A stretch of DNA of 64,000 nt from Metabacillus litoralis. Lineage in GTDB: Bacteria; Bacillota; Bacilli; Bacillales; Bacillaceae. The stretch covers positions 2,585,501 to 2,649,500 of the forward strand of contig NZ_CP033043.1 of the NCBI RefSeq assembly GCF_003667825.1, in the 5' to 3' direction. Shown here piece after piece: positions 1-8,945 of the stretch. The notes under the pieces are model-generated. The model made no database searches. It saw nothing but the letters and a program-made list of their open reading frames with translations, and was not told where the DNA came from. A program made the position numbers and the translations under genes. Numbering within the stretch: the stretch's first letter is position 1; every line of letters starts with the position of its first letter.

Positions 1-748
1 TGAATACCCCTACCTCAGTTACTTCAAATTCTTTACCAGTTGCCATCATTTTAATTTTTTGCCCTACTTTAACCGTTCCTTCCACAACACGAATGTATGC
101 AACAACACCGCGGTAAGCGTCATATAAGGAGTCAAAGATAAGAGCTTTTAACGGCCCTTCAGGGTCACCTTGTGGTGCAGGTACTTTTTCTACAACCTGC
201 TCTAATATCTCTTCAATACCAATTCCAGCTTTAGCAGATGCTAAAACTGCTTCAGATGCATCTAAACCGATTACGTCTTCAACCTCTTGACGAACACGTT
301 CAGGGTCAGCACTTGGTAAGTCAATTTTGTTAATAACAGGAAGGATTTCCAAATCATTATCAAGCGCTAAATATACATTTGCAAGAGTTTGAGCTTCAAT
401 TCCCTGAGCTGCATCAACTACAAGAATTGCTCCTTCACATGCTGCAAGGCTTCGTGAAACCTCGTACGTAAAGTCGACATGTCCTGGAGTATCGATTAAA
501 TGGAAAGTGTATTCCTCTCCATCTTTCGCTTTATATTTTAATTGAACGGCATTTAATTTAATCGTTATTCCACGCTCGCGTTCAAGATCCATTGAATCTA
601 ACAGCTGATTCTTCATTTCACGCTGAGTTAAAGCTGATGTTTTTTCTAAAATACGATCTGCTAGAGTCGATTTACCGTGGTCAATATGAGCAATAATCGA
701 AAAATTCCGGATTTTCGACTGCCTTTTTAATTTTTCTTCTCTATTCAT
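1..748 (-). CDS. lepA: Elongation factor 4 (LepA), N-terminal part; gene runs off the left edge
   Basis: Ribosome-associated translational GTPase (EF4) that can back-translocate ribosomes. About 249 N-terminal residues are visible. They show the full G domain: G1 AHIDHGKS at residues 20-27, the G2 region with RERGIT, G3 DTPGH, G4 NKID and G5 SAK, followed by the start of domain II. The ATG at 748 has an SD (taggagtg) about 7 nt upstream. The gene lies downstream of yqxA and spoIIP on the same strand, as in B. subtilis, but a strong terminator at 859-914 separates it from yqxA. The C-terminal LepA-specific domain lies outside the window. Confidence 0.97.
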   Translation of the reverse strand, partial: MNREEKLKRQSKIRNFSIIAHIDHGKSTLADRILEKTSALTQREMKNQLLDSMDLERERGITIKLNAVQLKYKAKDGEEYTFHLIDTPGHVDFTYEVSRSLAACEGAILVVDAAQGIEAQTLANVYLALDNDLEILPVINKIDLPSADPERVRQEVEDVIGLDASEAVLASAKAGIGIEEILEQVVEKVPAPQGDPEGPLKALIFDSLYDAYRGVVAYIRVVEGTVKVGQKIKMMATGKEFEVTEVGVF

Positions 749-854
749 AATATGTTTTCACTCCTACATAGCTTACAAATACACTATTTCTCATTATATC
801 AATTGACATATCAAGATTCAATGGATAAAAACGGAGGATGAACCGTTGTTGTAC

Positions 855-914
855 TAAAAAAGCCGACAGTTATTAATTGCCATTAGTCTAGCATGGCGAT
901 TATTTGTCGGCTTT
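855..914 (-). terminator. Rho-independent terminator after yqxA
   Basis: The outer stem pairs 859-868 with 905-914 (AAAGCCGACA / TGTCGGCTTT). An inner stem pairs ATTGCCAT with ATGGCGAT. On the minus strand a run of six T follows. It lies just after the yqxA stop codon and insulates lepA. Confidence 0.85.
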
Positions 915-918
915 CTTA

Positions 919-1266
919 TTATTCTAGTAAACCACTTAACCAATTCGTTACCATATCCAATATTGTCGATACTCCATTACTAACAATACCTGCAAGCTGT
1001 TTACCGATTTGAGAGAAGAAGTTAAAGGCTTCAATTTGTTCAAGCTGCTCCTGTTTTTTTTCAAGATCCTGACTGGTTACTTCGTTTCCTAGAATAGAGG
1101 CAGCGACATCACCTGATTCACTGTCAACTTGAAAAGCACCTTGCAAATCAGGATCATTGTATCCTTTCATTTTGATCATGCCTTGGTTTGCTTGCTGCAT
1201 GCCAACTAACACGCCAAATAAAAGCACAGAACATAAAACAAAGCATTTAAACATGAATTTAATCAT
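919..1266 (-). CDS. yqxA: YqxA-like DUF3679 protein
   Basis: Small protein (115 aa) of unknown function, homologous to B. subtilis YqxA (DUF3679), which likewise sits between spoIIP and lepA. It has one hydrophobic N-terminal segment (about residues 5-23, signal anchor or signal peptide) and then a charged, Glu/Gln-rich region and an amphipathic C-terminus. I chose the ATG at 1266 because gagggaag lies just upstream. An upstream in-frame ATG at 1317 would overlap spoIIP and has no SD. It is probably cotranscribed with spoIIP, 22 bp away, so a role in sporulation is possible but not shown. Confidence 0.85.
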   Translation of the reverse strand: MIKFMFKCFVLCSVLLFGVLVGMQQANQGMIKMKGYNDPDLQGAFQVDSESGDVAASILGNEVTSQDLEKKQEQLEQIEAFNFFSQIGKQLAGIVSNGVSTILDMVTNWLSGLLE

Positions 1267-1288
1267 CTTACTTCCCTCACAATGTGTT

Positions 1289-2488
1289 TTACTTTTTTTC
1301 AGCTGATGAATCACCATTTACTTTTTCTGCTTGCCAATAATACTCGCTAAATACATCAGCTACAGCTGAAACTGTGTTTTTAAGTTCCTCCAGATTATTG
1401 TCAACCCCACCAAATTCTAAGAGCATAGCGTTTTTAGAGAGATCCTGATTATAAACTCCGTTATATCCTTTTCCTCCTTGCTCGAAGATCCCGCGACTTA
1501 ATCCAGGGTATTTCTTTTCCAATAAGTCATGAAGGTCTTTAGCTAACTTTTCATTTTTGTCAGCTGTTGGATTATCTCCACCAATCACAAATGCTAGTTT
1601 GGCATATGATTTATCCCCAATTTTTATAGTAGTGACACCTTTTCTTTGTGAATCACGATGAATATCGATCATATAATTTAAGTTACGATTACTAGCCATT
1701 GCACTTTCAACGATTGGCCTTGAGGCAGTATATGACTTTGCATAATTCCAACCTTTTTGCTTTAAGCTGGCTTGTACATCTGTTTTTTCTACATGTGAAC
1801 CTATTCCTTCATCTTGAAGAGCTTTACCTAATAACTCGCTAACAATTGTGACGTTTGCTTTAGAGTGAATAGCGCGATTAGGGTCACTTTCTCCTTCTAG
1901 TAACGGAAGATATGATTCAGTGTTATGAGTGTTATATATATAAACGACCTTTTTATCTCCTGTAGTAAGAGAAGGAGGAGCTTTTGGCTCTTCGTCTCCA
2001 GAATTTACAGCTTCATTCTTTGTAATAGATGCTTCTCTTTCTTGTTCTAACACCTCTGTAGGCGGTGGAGATTCGTATGGCATATTTGTATAGTTTGTCC
2101 CGTCCCCAGCCACAACAATTTCACTATCAAACAGAGAGAATCCTGGTAGCTCTCGTCCTAGCAAGCTGCGTGGGTCATCAGGGTTAATACTCGTGGCAAC
2201 TTTAAACATAATCGAAGATAACTTAATTGGTTCTGCATGTTCCGGTAATGCAGAACTAAAAAAGCGGTTTTCAGCACCTAATAATTGAAGAAAAGCCTCA
2301 CTATCAATATTTCGTGTTAAATCATTGATTGATGAGGAGGTTAAACGATATTCAGGTTTTAATGACGTTAAAATACCTGAAAGTAAAAAGGTCATGAACA
2401 AAACAATGAAGCTAACAACGATTCCTTTTTTTATGCTTGTCCCATTTAAGGTTACAACCATATTGCGACTTGTACTAGAACGCTTCAT
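1289..2488 (-). CDS. spoIIP: Stage II sporulation protein P (SpoIIP), engulfment peptidoglycan hydrolase
   Basis: SpoIIP is a cell-wall amidase and endopeptidase that works with SpoIID and SpoIIM in the mother cell to thin septal peptidoglycan and drive engulfment. The 399-aa protein has an N-terminal membrane segment (about residues 20-42), a variable linker, and the SpoIIP catalytic domain. Family motifs are visible: NTHNTES at 186-192, IDIHRDS at 274-280 and LLEFGG near 357. The ATG at 2488 follows a strong aaggaggt; the longer reading from 2533 has no SD. It lies downstream of gpr on the same strand, the usual Bacillus arrangement. In B. subtilis it has a sigma-E promoter; I did not identify one here. 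Confidence 0.95.
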   Translation of the reverse strand: MKRSSTSRNMVVTLNGTSIKKGIVVSFIVLFMTFLLSGILTSLKPEYRLTSSSINDLTRNIDSEAFLQLLGAENRFFSSALPEHAEPIKLSSIMFKVATSINPDDPRSLLGRELPGFSLFDSEIVVAGDGTNYTNMPYESPPPTEVLEQEREASITKNEAVNSGDEEPKAPPSLTTGDKKVVYIYNTHNTESYLPLLEGESDPNRAIHSKANVTIVSELLGKALQDEGIGSHVEKTDVQASLKQKGWNYAKSYTASRPIVESAMASNRNLNYMIDIHRDSQRKGVTTIKIGDKSYAKLAFVIGGDNPTADKNEKLAKDLHDLLEKKYPGLSRGIFEQGGKGYNGVYNQDLSKNAMLLEFGGVDNNLEELKNTVSAVADVFSEYYWQAEKVNGDSSAEKK

Positions 2489-2587
2489 TTCATAAAAAAC
2501 CTCCTTATGCTTGTCTACTAAAATGTATGACAAAGCATAAGAAAGTAGAACAATCTGTTTTTTTTCTTATGAACCATTCTATTTTAA

Positions 2588-3697
2588 CTAGTGTGTATAA
2601 GCACCTGAATTATCTTGGTCAACCTGCTGATGAAGTGCAGAATTTAATCCACTAGCTATAACATTCGCCATATCGTCAATGAACATATCGACTTCCTTCG
2701 GCGTGACCATTAAATTATGCCCAAGTGGTGATAGCACTTCATGAATAAGCTTCCTTTTTTCGTCTTCCTCTAGTCCTCCGACTATTCCTAAAAATTGTTG
2801 ACGATGCTCATCACTTGGTAAGTCATCATCCGTTAGTACTCGACGTTCTCCAAAGCTCATTCCTGCTGGTGTTAACGATCTTGACGGTTTATTCCCTTCA
2901 TTTAACTCTCTCCCAAAATGCTTTAAAATATAGTCAATGGTATCACTTGTAATTGAAACAGCATCAACTACTGTTGGAATACCGATTGCAATGACAGGAA
3001 TGCCAAAAGTTTCCTTACTTAGCGCTTTTCGCTTATTGCCAACACCCGAACCAGGATGGATGCCTGTATCAGATATTTGAATTGTTGTATTTACTCGCTC
3101 AATTGATCTAGCCGCTAAGGCATCAATCGCAATAACAAAATCAGGCTTTGATTGCTCAATGACTCCTGAGATAATATCGCTTGTCTCAATACCTGTTAAC
3201 CCCATGACTCCAGGTGCTAATGCACTAACAGGACGAAAGCCTTCTTCTACATTTTCAGGCTGTAATTTAAACAAATGTCTTGTAATTAGTAAATTTTCAA
3301 CTGCTAACGGACCAAGTGCATCTGGTGTGACATTCCAATTTCCCAACCCAACAACTAAACAGCTAGCATCTTTTGGGATATTACTATCTGCAAGAAATTG
3401 ACTAAATAATTTCGCAAACACATCTATCACTTTTTCTTGCAGTTCAGTATCTTTCTGTCTAATTCCTTGGACTTCCAAGGTTAAATATTTGCCAGGCTTT
3501 TTCCCAACAATTTTTGACCCTTCTTCATCAATATCCAAGGAAGAGATACTAACTCCTTCTTCGTCCCATTCCTTAATTACAACACCAGAAATATCTGATG
3601 AATTTTCTGCTTCAGTTTGCTCAAGCGCCATCGCTCGTGCTTCTACCGCTAAATCTGTTCGAACAGAATAATTACTTAAATCTAGTGATTTACCCAT
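2588..3697 (-). CDS. gpr: Germination protease (GPR), SASP-degrading
   Basis: GPR degrades small acid-soluble spore proteins in the first minutes of germination. It is made in the forespore as an inactive zymogen and self-processes late in sporulation. The 369-aa product starts [20 protein letters not shown], and the [10 protein letters not shown] block matches the propeptide and cleavage region of the Bacillus family (about 15 residues removed). I chose the ATG at 3697 because ggaggt lies 6-7 nt upstream. An upstream in-frame ATG at 3718 overlaps that SD. The gene is divergent from rpsT. Forespore sigma-G/F control is known for the family; I could not pick out a convincing -10/-35 pair. Confidence 0.96.
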   Translation of the reverse strand: MGKSLDLSNYSVRTDLAVEARAMALEQTEAENSSDISGVVIKEWDEEGVSISSLDIDEEGSKIVGKKPGKYLTLEVQGIRQKDTELQEKVIDVFAKLFSQFLADSNIPKDASCLVVGLGNWNVTPDALGPLAVENLLITRHLFKLQPENVEEGFRPVSALAPGVMGLTGIETSDIISGVIEQSKPDFVIAIDALAARSIERVNTTIQISDTGIHPGSGVGNKRKALSKETFGIPVIAIGIPTVVDAVSITSDTIDYILKHFGRELNEGNKPSRSLTPAGMSFGERRVLTDDDLPSDEHRQQFLGIVGGLEEDEKRKLIHEVLSPLGHNLMVTPKEVDMFIDDMANVIASGLNSALHQQVDQDNSGAYTH

Positions 3698-3831
3698 AAC
3701 TATACCTCCCAAATTCATTCCTACTGCTTATCTTTTCCATTATTCTGGTGAAACATTCTTTTGGAATGGAGATCGTTTCGCTGAAAGATAAAAAATTACA
3801 TGCTTTCAATGTATTTTCCTTTACATTAGTA

Positions 3832-3860
3832 TTGCAATATGAGTGGCTGTTTGATAGAAT
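3832..3860 (+). promoter_or_regulatory. Sigma-A promoter of rpsT
   Basis: -35 TTGCAA (3832-3837) and -10 TAGAAT (3855-3860) are separated by exactly 17 bp, 70 bp upstream of the rpsT start codon. Confidence 0.75.
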
Positions 3861-3867
3861 ATCTTTT

Positions 3868-3911
3868 GTTCATGTAAAGGAAATGATCGAGCTAAATAGA
3901 TCTCGATGAAC
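3868..3911 (+). promoter_or_regulatory. Structured 5' leader of rpsT
   Basis: The leader can form nested stems: GTTC (3868-3871) with GAAC (3908-3911), and ATCGAG (3886-3891) with CTCGAT (3902-3907). The structure ends just before the SD. It could serve S20 autoregulation, but that is inference. Confidence 0.4.
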
Positions 3912-3930
3912 TTCTTAGGAGGTGAAAGAT

Positions 3931-4197
3931 ATGCCAAATATTAAATCTGCAATCAAGCGTGTTAAAACTAGCAATGAGCGTAATGCACATAACTCTGCTA
4001 TTAAATCTACAATGCGTACTGCAATTAAAAGAGTAGATGCTTTAGTTTTAAATAACGATGCTGATAATGCAAAAGCTGCACTTGTTGAAGCTAACAAGCA
4101 AATCGATAAAGCTGCACAAAGTGGTTTAGTTCATAAAAACACTGCTGCTCGCTACAAATCTCGTTTAGCGAAAGCTGTTAACGGATTAACTGCATAA
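3931..4197 (+). CDS. rpsT: 30S ribosomal protein S20
   Basis: S20 is a primary 16S rRNA-binding protein of the small subunit. The 88-aa product begins [11 protein letters not shown] and is rich in Lys, Arg and Ala, as expected for this three-helix protein. Family signatures such as [10 protein letters not shown] and the C-terminal [13 protein letters not shown] are present. The start at 3931 follows taggaggtg at ideal spacing; a longer frame from 3922 overlaps that SD. It is monocistronic, divergent from gpr and convergent with holA, with its own promoter and hairpins on both flanks. Confidence 0.98.
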   Translation: MPNIKSAIKRVKTSNERNAHNSAIKSTMRTAIKRVDALVLNNDADNAKAALVEANKQIDKAAQSGLVHKNTAARYKSRLAKAVNGLTA

Positions 4198-4207
4198 TGA
4201 TAAGAAT

Positions 4208-4250
4208 GGTTGTCAATTTGCTTCATGCAAACCTAGACAACCCTTTCTTA
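4208..4250 (+). terminator. Branched hairpin after rpsT
   Basis: GGTTGTC (4208-4214) pairs with GACAACC (4236-4242), with a nested TTTGC/GCAAA stem inside. It is followed by ctttctta, a moderate T-rich tail. Probable terminator or 3'-end stabiliser of rpsT. Confidence 0.5.
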
Positions 4251-4255
4251 TACAT

Positions 4256-4288
4256 AAAAAACGATCCAATAAGAGGATCGTTTTTTGT
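4256..4288. terminator. Bidirectional terminator between rpsT and holA
   Basis: AAAAACGATCC (4256-4267) pairs with GGATCGTTTTT (4275-4286). It has T-runs on both strands, so it can end rpsT (+) and holA (-). Confidence 0.85.
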
Positions 4289-5311
4289 TTAATCGTTTTT
4301 AAATAATTTTAACAAAAACAACTCTAGTAAAAGTTGTTTATCTTTTTTCCCTGTTTTCATTTCATAATCAGCCTCAGCAAGCTCCATTAATATATGCGCC
4401 AATTCCTCTGTTTGAAATAGTCGAGCCTGTTGTAATGCAAGCTTTACTCTAAATGGATGGACTTTTACGGTCGAAGCAATCTGCTGTTGACCGTACCCAA
4501 CAGTTGACAGCTCTTTCACATGTAAAATTAAGCGAAATTGTGTTACAAGCAAGGAAAGAATTTTAATGGGTTCTTCATTATTTTTTAATAAATCATAAAA
4601 TATTTGTAAGGCCTCTTTGCTTCTTCGGTAAATAACATGCTCAATTAAATCAAAAATGTTTTGCTCTAAGGTACGTGCCACTAGTAAGTTTACCGTTTCA
4701 ACTGAAATGATTCCACCCTCACCTACGTAAGTGCTAAGCTTTTGTAGCTCTTGGTGGATCGCCATCAGGTCTCCAGCAGTTAACACAAGCAATTGTTCTA
4801 CTGCTGCCTTTTCTAACTCCACTCTTTGTTCCTGTGCCACGTTCAGCATCCACTTTATTGCTTCATCATCAGATAGTGATTTCATCTCAATCACAACAGA
4901 TTGCTTTTTCAATAATTTTGTTATTTTCTTTCGCTCATCTAATTTTTCATATGGAGCAACAAACACAACAATTGTGTAGGGGGCAGGAGAATTTATGTAT
5001 TGTTCAAGTTTTTCAACACGATGTTCTAGCTTTTCTTTTTTCTTTTCACTCGTTAAAAAGACTGGATTTTTTATAATAACAACACGCTTTTCCCCCATAA
5101 AAGGTAACGTTTCCGCATCTTCAATTGCCGTTTCCACTGGTGTTTCTTCCATATCATATACAGAAAGATTAAAATCCTTTTCTTCTTCCAAAAGAGAAGC
5201 TTGTACGATATGACGAAGTGTTTCCTGCATCAAAAACGACTCTTCTCCAACTAATAGATAAACTGGTTGTACTTTTTTATTCTGAATATCTTTCCATACA
5301 TTAAAAATCAT
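4289..5311 (-). CDS. holA: DNA polymerase III subunit delta (HolA/YqeN)
   Basis: The delta subunit is the wrench of the clamp loader that opens the beta ring. The 340-aa protein has the degenerate AAA+ fold of the family: PVYLLVGEE near the N-terminus, the conserved DAETLPFMGEKRVVIIKNP block around residues 68-87, and a helical C-terminal collar domain. I set the start at ATG 5311 because the tggaga SD is 7 nt upstream; the ATG two codons earlier (5317) directly abuts that SD. It is convergent with rpsT. In B. subtilis the same gene (yqeN) sits between rpsT and yqzM/comEC. Confidence 0.95.
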   Translation of the reverse strand: MIFNVWKDIQNKKVQPVYLLVGEESFLMQETLRHIVQASLLEEEKDFNLSVYDMEETPVETAIEDAETLPFMGEKRVVIIKNPVFLTSEKKKEKLEHRVEKLEQYINSPAPYTIVVFVAPYEKLDERKKITKLLKKQSVVIEMKSLSDDEAIKWMLNVAQEQRVELEKAAVEQLLVLTAGDLMAIHQELQKLSTYVGEGGIISVETVNLLVARTLEQNIFDLIEHVIYRRSKEALQIFYDLLKNNEEPIKILSLLVTQFRLILHVKELSTVGYGQQQIASTVKVHPFRVKLALQQARLFQTEELAHILMELAEADYEMKTGKKDKQLLLELFLLKLFKND

Positions 5312-5429
5312 GTTCATTCTCCAATCGTTCGTTTCACTTTATTTATCGTAAAATGAAACAACAGCTTTGGCAAGTAGTAAAGAAAAAGTGGATACTTTAT
5401 AAGGGTGTTCTTTTATACAAAATGAATAA

Positions 5430-5459
5430 GGGAACTAAAAACACTTTAGTTCCCTTTTA
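5430..5459 (+). terminator. Terminator-like hairpin in the holA-yqzM gap
   Basis: GGGAACTAAA (5430-5439) pairs with TTTAGTTCCC (5445-5454) and is followed by TTTTAT. It has terminator form on the plus strand, yet I see no supported plus-strand gene upstream. Confidence 0.5.
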
Positions 5460-5469
5460 TCTATGTGAA

Positions 5470-5507
5470 CGCTTCGATTCAGGGCCTAGGTACCAGAATT
5501 CGAAGCG
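5470..5507. repeat. Inverted repeat (hairpin) of unknown role
   Basis: CGCTTCGATTC (5470-5480) can pair with GAATTCGAAGCG (5496-5507), 11 bp with one bulge, around a GC-richer loop. There is no T-run on either side, so it is not an ordinary terminator. The rest of the 5312-5700 gap holds only the hairpin just upstream and the yqzM 5' region. Confidence 0.45.
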
Positions 5508-5700
5508 ATGCTCCAATGTAAGTGTTATTTATTGTGACCAATATAAAATGAACTATAATTGATTGTTACTAACATTGTTGGAAATTGCCGCCTTTTGTTA
5601 TTCGCTCAGTCACCATATCAACTCGAGCCTTTAATGGGAAGATGGTGTAGATTTTTTTATAGTAATCGCTTATACTAAAATTGATATAGGAGGGGTAACA

Positions 5701-5835
5701 GTGAACGAATTTGAAAAGAACGTCCAAAGTAAACGTAATGATGCTATTGATTCAGGTGTGGGATTCGTTGTTTCATTTGGATTTTTCGCGACAATTTTCA
5801 TCATTGCGACTGTTGTTAAATTAATCTCTGCTTAA
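5701..5835 (+). CDS. yqzM: YqzM family microprotein
   Basis: The 44-aa protein MNEFEKNVQSKRNDAIDSGV... matches the B. subtilis YqzM family in sequence and location (between holA and comEC). It has a polar N-terminus and one C-terminal transmembrane segment (about residues 19-42), so it is probably a membrane microprotein. Translation starts at GTG 5701 behind a strong taggagggg SD. A TATACT hexamer at 5671-5676 could be its -10, but no good -35 accompanies it. Its function is unknown. It ends at a shared terminator with comEC. Confidence 0.9.
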   Translation: MNEFEKNVQSKRNDAIDSGVGFVVSFGFFATIFIIATVVKLISA

Positions 5836-5851
5836 GTGATGACACGATTAC

Positions 5852-5882
5852 ATAGAGACTGCTGCTGCAGTCTCTTTTTCGT
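5852..5882. terminator. Bidirectional terminator between yqzM and comEC
   Basis: AGAGACTGC (5854-5862) pairs with GCAGTCTCT (5867-5875) and is followed by TTTTTC on the plus strand. Upstream A-richness is modest, so it works best for yqzM but also lies at the 3' end of comEC. Confidence 0.8.
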
Positions 5883-5885
5883 TTA

Positions 5886-8213
5886 TCATTTTACTTCATC
5901 GTATGGCGGATGAGTAAAAAACGTTCCTGCATTTCCTTTATATTCGTATAAAATTCCACCTTGAAGATCGGTTCTAAAAATAGATATTTGTCTTCTTCTC
6001 AACTTTTCCATTACTTCATCATGCGGGTGTTGATATCGGTTTTGATAACCAGCCGAAATGATCGCAATGGATGGTCTTAATTGATCTAATAGTTGATCAG
6101 AAGTTGAACCTCTACTTCCATGATGGCCAATTTTCAATACATCTACTTTTAAATTTGGATATGCCAACATCATTTTCTCTTCACTTTTCATTTCAGCATC
6201 TCCGGTAAATAACCATTTTAAGCCACCTATTTCCGCTACCAACACCATGGAATCATCATTCTTACTATCAGTTAAGGTAGAAGGAGACAAAATACGAAAC
6301 ATAAAACCCTTATATAGTAATTGATCACCAGCTTCAACAACTCTTATGTTCATTTTCTTCTCTGTCGCAATCTTAACAATCTCATTTTCAAGCTCTCCCC
6401 TTATAAATCCTTTTGGTATAACAAGCTCATCCACATTTAATTTATTTATGATTCTTAAGGCTTCCCCAATATGATCCAGGTCGCCATGTGATAAAAATAT
6501 TCCATGAAGTTTTGTTACCCCTATTGACTTTAAATAAGGAATGGTAGTGTCTTCAGCTATAGAATAAACATTCCTTCTTAACTCCCAGTCTTCTGATGGA
6601 AAAGTCATTTTCCCACCTGTATCAATCAAAAAATTCCCTTTGTTGAATGGAAGTTGAATAAAAATAGAGTCACCTTGTCCAACATTGATCACCATAACTC
6701 TTCCCTGAGGATTGATATATGAGAGGTGCAAATGTATGAAAAAAAGAAGGAGCAATCCACAAAACGGTTTATACAAAGACTTTAATGTGGGATTCTTTTC
6801 AAAACGAAGGAATAAAACAATTGATGTCATACAATAGAGGATAATAAAAAAGAGTGAAGGCTTTCCAGTCGTCAATGTGGTAAAAGATATGTTAGCAGCA
6901 TTTAAGACAAGCCGATGGGAATAATCCAAGATAATGTGTAATAGTGAAACCAGTGGCATTCCAAGTGTTGATGAAAATGAAACTAAAACGGTTGCCAGAA
7001 TAGATAAAGGCAAAATACATATTGAATAAAAAGGTACAAAAATCATATTCAAAGGTAAACTAATGAGTGATACCTCAAAAAAATGATACAGGATGAGAGG
7101 CATCGCACAAAGTTGAGCAACAGCTGAAACAATGAACAGCCTTACAAAGGCATTGGAAAACAATGAAATTACTTTTGATGAAAGTAATAATCCAAGACTA
7201 ACAATATATGATAATTGAAAACCAACTTGAAACAAATAATATGGATTAATCAAAAGTAAAACTAAACATGTAAAACTGATCACATCTGTTGCAGTAAACT
7301 TTTTATGAACAAGCCCAATGATAAAATAAAGGACAACCATAAAGGATGCTCTTATAACAGATGGTGAGCCACCGGTTAAAATCATATAAACCGGAAGTAA
7401 TATAATCAAGATTTTCTTTGAATTTTCATGTGTTATACCTAAATAAATGAATAGAAAGTAAGCTCCACCGACTAATAAACCCACATGTAAGCCAGATATC
7501 GCTAACAGATGGACAATACCTAATTTTTGGTAAGCGACTTCCACTTTTTCATCAAGTAAACGCCTTTCTCCAAAAAGGAGGGCTTGTACAATTCCTTCGG
7601 ACGAACTCGGAAATTTCTCCTCAATTAACGTTAGTCCTTTTTCTCGATACTTTTGAAGTAGAGTCATCACGTTAAATTCACCTGCGTGACAACTGTGAAT
7701 ATCAGCTATTTTAAATTCCCAATGAATATGGTGGTCATGAAGATATTGTTTATAATCAAAAGCGTTAGGCATTGTTGGGGATTTTGGTCCTTCTAATTCA
7801 CCTTTAAAAACGCAAACATCACCTGTTTTTATTTTCTGTAAGGAGTTTTTCACTTCCAATGACTTGATTAAATAGGAATAAGTTAATTTCTCCCCTATTT
7901 CAGTTTTAATGATTCCTTTCACATAATTCCCATCAATTACCGGAGTTGAGTTGACCGTGCCCGTAGCCTGATACTCTCCTTCATTCAGCTTTGTTTGATT
8001 TTGAGATTCTGTAAGAAAATAGGTGGAAAGATAGATAAGAATGACGATCAAACTAAGGAAACTGAGGGGAGATTTAAACTTTAAATGGAGATAAATAAGA
8101 AAGGTAATTGTAAAGAAAAGAGAGAGCGGGTGGAAATGAAAACGCCCCATTGTTATGGCTAAACAAGCTGCTATTGCGAGGAAAAGAAAATGACCTTTAA
8201 TAAGCTTAACCAC
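5886..8213 (-). CDS. comEC: DNA internalization competence channel protein ComEC/Rec2
   Basis: ComEC forms the membrane channel that takes up single-stranded transforming DNA. In the 775-aa frame: N-terminal membrane helices, an OB-fold region (about 75-170), the Competence domain with ISGLHVGLL at 239-247 and many helices to about 500, then a metallo-beta-lactamase-like domain with GQGDS (512-516), DTGG (531-534), SHGDLDHIGE (575-584), GDAE (671-674) and HHGS (697-700). The start is uncertain. GTG 8213 has no SD in front of it, whereas aaggtgg just overlaps it and points to a rare ATT four codons later. It is the last gene of the comE operon. Confidence 0.95.
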   Translation of the reverse strand: MVKLIKGHFLFLAIAACLAITMGRFHFHPLSLFFTITFLIYLHLKFKSPLSFLSLIVILIYLSTYFLTESQNQTKLNEGEYQATGTVNSTPVIDGNYVKGIIKTEIGEKLTYSYLIKSLEVKNSLQKIKTGDVCVFKGELEGPKSPTMPNAFDYKQYLHDHHIHWEFKIADIHSCHAGEFNVMTLLQKYREKGLTLIEEKFPSSSEGIVQALLFGERRLLDEKVEVAYQKLGIVHLLAISGLHVGLLVGGAYFLFIYLGITHENSKKILIILLPVYMILTGGSPSVIRASFMVVLYFIIGLVHKKFTATDVISFTCLVLLLINPYYLFQVGFQLSYIVSLGLLLSSKVISLFSNAFVRLFIVSAVAQLCAMPLILYHFFEVSLISLPLNMIFVPFYSICILPLSILATVLVSFSSTLGMPLVSLLHIILDYSHRLVLNAANISFTTLTTGKPSLFFIILYCMTSIVLFLRFEKNPTLKSLYKPFCGLLLLFFIHLHLSYINPQGRVMVINVGQGDSIFIQLPFNKGNFLIDTGGKMTFPSEDWELRRNVYSIAEDTTIPYLKSIGVTKLHGIFLSHGDLDHIGEALRIINKLNVDELVIPKGFIRGELENEIVKIATEKKMNIRVVEAGDQLLYKGFMFRILSPSTLTDSKNDDSMVLVAEIGGLKWLFTGDAEMKSEEKMMLAYPNLKVDVLKIGHHGSRGSTSDQLLDQLRPSIAIISAGYQNRYQHPHDEVMEKLRRRQISIFRTDLQGGILYEYKGNAGTFFTHPPYDEVK

Positions 8214-8256
8214 CTTAATATGATGAATTTGTTAACTTTGGATAAAAGATTTATTA

Positions 8257-8286
8257 GAAAGCAATTGCCATTAAACAATTGCTTTC
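8257..8286 (-). repeat. Perfect hairpin between comEB and comEC
   Basis: GAAAGCAATT (8257-8266) and AATTGCTTTC (8277-8286) form a 10-bp stem with a 10-nt loop in the 86-nt comEB-comEC gap. On the minus strand it is followed by TAATAAATC, not a T-run. A processing site or partial attenuator within the comE mRNA is more likely than a full terminator. Confidence 0.6.
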
Positions 8287-8299
8287 TTAAACTGTTTTA

Positions 8300-8860
8300 T
8301 TACGAAAATAAGGCTTTTGCTTCCTTTTTTAAGCGTTTTATCTCTTCGTCACTCTTCTGTGATTTCTCCAGCTTGTCCAGTAGTTCAAACACAAACGCTT
8401 CTTTTTCCTTATTTTTGTTCTCAAAAGATGTGTTCTCTAGATTAACATGCTCTACTTTCACATTTGCTTGTTGAAATAACTCAATTGCATAAGGATGGTT
8501 TTTATAGTCAACCGCATAGTATACGGTTTTAATACCAGCCTGAATAAGTGCTTTACAACATTGAAGACATGGAAAATGAGTCACGTAAATCTCAGCCCCA
8601 TCTGTTGGTACCCCAAACTTCGCACATTGCAGCAGTGCATTCATTTCAGCATGTATGGTTCTAACACAATGATTATCAATAACATAACAGCCCTCATCTG
8701 AACAATGTACACCACCTGCTATAGAACCATTATAACCACCTGCTATTATTCTTTTATCTCTAACGATTGTGGCTCCAACGGCTAGCCTCGTGCATGTACT
8801 CCTCATGGCTAGTAAATGACTTTGTGACATAAAATATTGATTCCAGGATATTCGACTCAT
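8300..8860 (-). CDS. comEB: ComEB, deoxycytidylate (dCMP) deaminase family
   Basis: Zinc-dependent dCMP deaminase family protein that supplies dUMP for dTMP synthesis. It is encoded in the competence operon, though in B. subtilis it is not strictly required for uptake. The 186-aa product has the deaminase motifs HAEMNA (70-75, with the proton-shuttling Glu) and PCLQCC (97-102, zinc cysteines), plus an Asn in GGYNGS. The C-terminal tail from about 150 is charged and probably helical. The ATG at 8860 has gggggaag 7 nt upstream; a longer frame from 8884 lacks an SD. It lies between comEA and comEC on the same strand. Confidence 0.95.
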   Translation of the reverse strand: MSRISWNQYFMSQSHLLAMRSTCTRLAVGATIVRDKRIIAGGYNGSIAGGVHCSDEGCYVIDNHCVRTIHAEMNALLQCAKFGVPTDGAEIYVTHFPCLQCCKALIQAGIKTVYYAVDYKNHPYAIELFQQANVKVEHVNLENTSFENKNKEKEAFVFELLDKLEKSQKSDEEIKRLKKEAKALFS

Positions 8861-8945
8861 GCTGCTACTTCCCCCACTCGACATTTTTCTTAAACCTAGT
8901 TTATCGGGAAATGCAAATATTCGTCAATTCAAACTTTTGTTAAGT

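Noticed and set aside
5353..5562. 69-codon plus-strand ORF (starts MKQQLW)
   Set aside because: No SD, and it runs through the terminator hairpin at 5430-5459 and the inverted repeat at 5470-5507; no recognisable domain.
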